NCBI RefSeq assembly: GCF_006539885.1
Contig: NZ_BJNW01000003.1
Location: 62,001 to 126,000 of the forward strand
From: Kocuria varians
GTDB taxonomy: Bacteria > Actinomycetota > Actinomycetes > Actinomycetales > Micrococcaceae
DNA: 64,000 nucleotides
Reading direction: 5' to 3'
In this document: in pieces, positions 60,835 to 64,000 of the stretch
Position numbering within the stretch: the first letter of the stretch is position 1
Layout of the letters: each line of letters opens with the position of its first letter
Notes under the pieces: model-generated
The model's database searches: none
The model's input: the letters and a program-made list of their open reading frames with translations, nothing else
Told to the model about the DNA's origin: nothing
Translations under genes and position numbers: made by a program

Positions 60835-62007
60835 ATGAGAGTCGCGCTGGTCGCAGAACAGTTCCTCCCCCACGTCAACGGTGTGACCCACTCGGTGCTG
60901 CGCGTGGCCGAGCAGCTGCGGGCCCGGGGCCACCGGGTCATGGTGGTGGCCCCGTCCTACGAGAAGGTCCGGGGCCCGGAGACCGTGCCGGAGCTGCCCG
61001 GGGTGGCCGTGGAGCGGATCCCGTCCCTGCCGCTCGCCGGCTACCCCGAGGTGCGTGTGGCCGGGTGCACGGTGCACCGCATGCAGCGGCTGCTCGAGAG
61101 CTTCGCCCCGGACGTGGTGCACGTGGCGTCCCCGTTCGTCCTGGGATGGCGTGCCCTGCAGGCCGCGGCGAGCATGCGGCTGCCGAGCATCGCGGTCTAC
61201 CAGACGGACGTTCCGGGTTACGCGGGCCGCTACGGCATCGGCGCCCTCGAACCAGCGCTGTGGGCCCACGTGCGCACGATGCACAACAGTGCAACGCTCA
61301 CCCTGGCACCCTCCACCGCCTCGGTGCAGCAGCTGCAGAAGCACGGCGTGCAACGGGTGCACCGGTGGGGCCGGGGCGTGGACACGGCCCGGTTCCGCCC
61401 GGAGCTGCGCGACGACGCATGGCGTGAACGCGTGGGCGGCGGGCGCAGGATCGTGGGCTACGTGGGCCGGCTCGCACCCGAGAAGCAGGTCGCGGACCTC
61501 GCGGTGCTGGACGCCCTGCCGGACGCCCGGCTCGTGGTCGTGGGCTCCGGTCCCGAGAAGCAGGCACTTCGCCGTGCGTTGCCGAACGCCCACTTCGAGG
61601 GCTTCCGCTCCGGTGCCGCGCTGGCCTCGGTGATGGCCTCCTTCGACCTGTTCGTCCACCCCGGCGAGCACGAGACGTTCTGCCAGACCATCCAGGAGGC
61701 CATGGCGTGCGCGGTCCCCGTGGTCGCGGTGGGCCGCGGCGGCCCCCTGGACCTCGTGACGCCCTCGCACAACGGCTGGCTCTACCCTCCCGGGGACACC
61801 GCCCGGCTGCGCGAGCACGTGCGGGACCTGCTGGGCGACGACGCCAAACGGCTCGCCTTCGCGGCGACCGCCCACCGCACGGTCCAGGACCGCACGTGGG
61901 AGTCCGTGTGCTCGGAGCTGCTCGGCCACTACGAGCACGCCCGGGCGGCGTCGCCCCTGCCCCCGACCCTGCGCACCCGCCTCGCCCGCAGGGTCGGCGT
62001 GCGCTGA
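60835..62007 (+). CDS. mgtA: GDP-mannose-dependent alpha-mannosyltransferase (GT4)
   Basis: A 390-residue GT-B glycosyltransferase. The N-terminal MRVALVAEQFLPHVNGVTHS, DVVHVASPFVLGWRA, VYQTDVPGYAGRYGI and VHRWGRGVDTARF segments are very similar to mycobacterial Rv0557 (MgtA/PimB), which adds mannose to a glucuronosyl-diacylglycerol or PI-mannoside acceptor. The donor site is EKQVADL and the EX7E motif is HPGEHETFCQTIQEAMACAVP. The likely role is making mannosylated glycolipid precursors of lipomannan-like polymers; the acceptor is inference. Start ATG 60835 with GGAGG upstream. Confidence 0.85.
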   Translation: MRVALVAEQFLPHVNGVTHSVLRVAEQLRARGHRVMVVAPSYEKVRGPETVPELPGVAVERIPSLPLAGYPEVRVAGCTVHRMQRLLESFAPDVVHVASPFVLGWRALQAAASMRLPSIAVYQTDVPGYAGRYGIGALEPALWAHVRTMHNSATLTLAPSTASVQQLQKHGVQRVHRWGRGVDTARFRPELRDDAWRERVGGGRRIVGYVGRLAPEKQVADLAVLDALPDARLVVVGSGPEKQALRRALPNAHFEGFRSGAALASVMASFDLFVHPGEHETFCQTIQEAMACAVPVVAVGRGGPLDLVTPSHNGWLYPPGDTARLREHVRDLLGDDAKRLAFAATAHRTVQDRTWESVCSELLGHYEHARAASPLPPTLRTRLARRVGVR

Positions 62008-62382
62008 GACGGAGCGTGCGGAGTCCCCGGCGTCCGCGCGCTCTCCCGCCCCCGTTTCTCGCGGCAGACCCGCTCCCCTGGCCGCATCCGCACTCCTCAC
62101 GCTGCACCCGTCCTCCCCACACGCACCGGGCGGACGCCCACTGAGGGTTGGTTAAGTTTTGATGACATCTGGCGCGGATCCCTGGCTGGCGCACAGCCGC
62201 CGCGGATAGGCTCGAAGCAACTTCACGAGATGTGCCTGCGCGAGGGCGGCAAGCCCGCGCGCACCCAGAGCTCCAACTCGGCACACGCCAACCCTCGGTT
62301 CAGGGGTGGATTGGATGACGAAGCGGCCGCGCCCACACCTGTGGTCCCGGCAAGCAACCAGGAAAATCAGAGGCCAGACATC
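62008..62382. other. 375-bp gap with long leader region
   Basis: It holds a weak hairpin after the glycosyltransferase (about 62016-62044, with one G-T pair), an unusually AT-rich stretch (TTGGTTAAGTTTTGATGA, 62146-62163), a small GGCTG/CAGCC hairpin (62184-62198), a TAGGCT box (62207-62212) and CCACA-CC-TGTGG (62333-62344). If TAGGCT is the -10, the leader of the next gene is about 160 nt. Confidence 0.45.
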
Positions 62383-62679
62383 ATGAACACCGCAGCACAG
62401 ATCCCCCCTCGGACCGTCGAGACCACGGACACCGCCCGCGAGCAGTGGGTGGACGTCACCGTCCGCGCGGACACCATCCGCCACGTCGTCTCGATCACCG
62501 AGCCGAACGGCCAGGCCCACGAGTACTTCGCGGACGACGTCCGCGAGGTCGCACTGGCCACCCAGCACACACGGGGCAGCGCCCAGTGGTGCGCCAAGTA
62601 CCGTCGGCTCCTCGTCCCGGGTGCGTCCCGCGTGACCGGAGGAGCCCCCTTCTACAAGCTGGAGCCCATGCCCGCGTGA
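62383..62679 (+). CDS. 98-residue protein of unknown function
   Basis: A small soluble protein that I do not recognise. It starts MNTAAQIPPRTVETTDTA and then shows a strand-rich region (WVDVTVRADTIRHVVSITE) with a conserved-looking EYFADDVREVALATQH and one Cys. AGAGG lies upstream of ATG 62383; the frame extends upstream 51 codons but the leader has no homology-like pattern. The gap with the glycosyltransferase makes co-transcription unlikely. Hypothetical but probably real, given the SD and codon usage. Confidence 0.6.
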   Translation: MNTAAQIPPRTVETTDTAREQWVDVTVRADTIRHVVSITEPNGQAHEYFADDVREVALATQHTRGSAQWCAKYRRLLVPGASRVTGGAPFYKLEPMPA

Positions 62680-62714
62680 CCCGCGGCATCCGCTTCACCG
62701 CGGGGCTCGAAGAA

Positions 62715-62745
62715 CGGCCCGTCCGACCACCCGTCGGGCGGGCCG
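62715..62745. terminator. Hairpin between the 98-residue gene and the GMC oxidoreductase
   Basis: Thirteen pairs (one G-T) join 62715-62727 with 62733-62745 over a 5-base loop, between convergent genes. Confidence 0.75.
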
Positions 62746-62799
62746 TCGTCGTGCCGTGGTCGGGGCGGGCACGGAGCCCGCCCCGACCATCTCACCGCA

Positions 62800-64000
62800 T
62801 CACGCTCCGGCGTGCTCCTCGGCGATCAGCTCCGCGGCCCGCTCACCGATCATGTAGACGGTGAGGTTGGGGTTCACGGTCACGAGCTCCGGCATGACGG
62901 AGGCGTCCGCCACGCGCAGCCCGCTGACGCCCTTGACGCGCAGCTGCGGGTCCAGCGGGGACTCGGTGTCCTCCACCGGGCCCATGCGGCACGAGCCCGC
63001 CGGGTGGTACACGGTGTTGTGGGTGCGGCGGATGTAGTCGGCGATCTCCTCGTCGCTCTGCACGTCCTCGCCCGGGAACAGCTCCGTGCCGGCCCACGCG
63101 GACATGCCCTGCTGCGCCACGATCTCCCGTGCGCGGCGGATGCCCGCGGTCATGATCCGCATGTCGTAGCCCTCGGGATCGGTGAAGTAGCGGGGATCCA
63201 CACGGGGCTTGTCCCGGAAGTCCCGCGAGCGCAGCCGCACGGTGCCGCGGGAACGGGCGTGGGTGACGTTCGGGGTCAGGCAAAACGCGTTGTCCGCGGT
63301 GGGATAGCCCTGCCGGTAGGTGTGCATGTCGAAGTTCACGCTGCCGTAGTGCATCATCAGGTCCGGGCGGTCCAGGCCCTGGTCCACCTGGTCGAACACG
63401 CCGATCTCCCACCACTGGGTGGAGTCCTCGACCATCGGCTTCTTCGCCTCCCACTGGATCACCGCCTCCGGGTGGTCCTGCAGGTGCGATCCCACGCCCG
63501 GGGAGTCCACGAGCACGTCCACCCCCACCTCCGCGAGGTGCTCGGCGGGTCCGATGCCGGAGAGCATCAGCAGCTTGGGGGTGTCGATCGCACCGGCGGA
63601 GACGACCACCTCGCGGCGCGCGGAGATCACGTGCGCCTTGCCGAACGCGTTGTCCGTGACCTCCACACCGGCGGCGCGGCGGTTCTCGTCGAAGAGCACG
63701 CGCTTGACCTGGGTACCCGTGAGGATCGTGAGGTTCTCACGGTCCTGGGCGGGGTGCAGGTAGCTGACGGAGGAGGACGAGCGCGTGCCGTCCTCACGGG
63801 CGCTGATCTGGAAGAAGCTCGCGCCCTGGGTCACGGTCTTGCCGGTGTTGAAATCCGCGCGCGGGATGCCCGCCTGCTCGGCGGCCTCCAGCAGGGCGAC
63901 GCCGCTCGGGTCCGCCGGGGGCACGTTGCGCAGCCGCACGGGCCCGTCGTGGCCGTGGTGGCTGCCCGGGTCCTCGTTGTTCTCGAGCTTCTGGTAGAGC
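62800..64000 (-). CDS. GMC oxidoreductase (choline dehydrogenase-like), N-terminus outside window
   Basis: About 400 C-terminal residues of a FAD-dependent GMC oxidoreductase are present; the FAD-binding N-terminus lies beyond 64000. Visible features are LYQKLENNEDP near the edge, VVSAGAIDTPKLLMLSGIG, the substrate domain, and the catalytic HPAGSCRMG with His and NPNLTVYMIGERAAELI with Asn. Choline or another alcohol (BetA/alkJ type) is the likely substrate. An internal GTG at 63939 is not the real start, since the homologous part continues upstream. Confidence 0.9.
   Translation of the reverse strand, partial: LYQKLENNEDPGSHHGHDGPVRLRNVPPADPSGVALLEAAEQAGIPRADFNTGKTVTQGASFFQISAREDGTRSSSSVSYLHPAQDRENLTILTGTQVKRVLFDENRRAAGVEVTDNAFGKAHVISARREVVVSAGAIDTPKLLMLSGIGPAEHLAEVGVDVLVDSPGVGSHLQDHPEAVIQWEAKKPMVEDSTQWWEIGVFDQVDQGLDRPDLMMHYGSVNFDMHTYRQGYPTADNAFCLTPNVTHARSRGTVRLRSRDFRDKPRVDPRYFTDPEGYDMRIMTAGIRRAREIVAQQGMSAWAGTELFPGEDVQSDEEIADYIRRTHNTVYHPAGSCRMGPVEDTESPLDPQLRVKGVSGLRVADASVMPELVTVNPNLTVYMIGERAAELIAEEHAGA

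Overview
The window is a GC-rich chromosomal segment of a high-GC Gram-positive bacterium. Mycothiol conjugate amidase (mca), FtsB/DUF501/Ppx, PerM (DUF6350), DUF4245, DUF4307 and a mycosin-type protease all point to Actinobacteria. Gene content and gene-order blocks suggest a Micrococcales member, perhaps Kocuria or a related Micrococcaceae; the genus is inference. There are about 54 protein genes and one tRNA gene. I see no rRNA, insertion sequence, prophage or CRISPR array. The region is ordinary core chromosome; most of the interest lies in small dispersed DNA elements, promoter architecture and a few odd proteins.

Layout. 1-5.1 kb: partial FemAB-like protein, glpX, DUF4245, beta-carbonic anhydrase, fumC. 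5.2-8.9 kb: a small HTH protein and a C45-type cysteine hydrolase with an unusual Trp-Asp-repeat N-terminus and twin operator-like palindromes, then pyruvate oxidase. 9-11.5 kb: SorC regulator translationally coupled to xylulokinase. 11.6-13.7 kb: NUDIX, prepilin peptidase, unknown protein. 13.6-20.2 kb: short-chain Z-prenyl synthase, hemolysin III, DUF255, small membrane protein, mca, DUF4307, greA, a block with the same order and relative strands as Mycobacterium tuberculosis Rv1086 to Rv1080c. 20.3-27 kb: ilvA, AI-2E transporter, nitroreductase, Bax inhibitor-1 protein, tRNA with anticodon UAA, ndh. 26.8-35.9 kb: mycosin, ppx, DUF501, ftsB, eno, mazG, add, YezG-like protein. 36.2-40.3 kb: cdd, BMP lipoprotein, M20 amidohydrolase, manC. 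40.6-44.1 kb: sdhCDAB. 44-51 kb: YihY, 2'-5' RNA ligase family protein, trpS, xth, membrane protein, folD, glyA. 51.5-55.4 kb: beta-phosphoglucomutase/GH65 fusion and gamma-carbonic anhydrase. 55.6-60.7 kb: purH, purN, perM and a secreted-type unknown. 60.8-64 kb: mannosyltransferase, 98-residue unknown, partial GMC oxidoreductase.

How the genes work together. fumC and sdhCDAB supply TCA steps; sdhCDAB, ndh and pyruvate oxidase feed the quinone pool; glpX and eno serve gluconeogenesis and glycolysis; glyA and folD with purN and purH link one-carbon units to purine synthesis; add, cdd and the BMP lipoprotein point to nucleoside salvage.

Three window-wide patterns stand out. (1) An 11-mer, GACGACGCCGC, occurs 17 times exactly over both strands. 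It is paired as long hairpins between genes and unpaired inside non-conserved linkers of at least seven coding regions, in more than one reading frame. (2) At least ten genes have a TANNNT- or NANAAT-type -10 box ending 6-7 bases before the start codon, suggesting leaderless mRNAs. (3) Almost every gene end carries a GC-rich hairpin without a long T tract.
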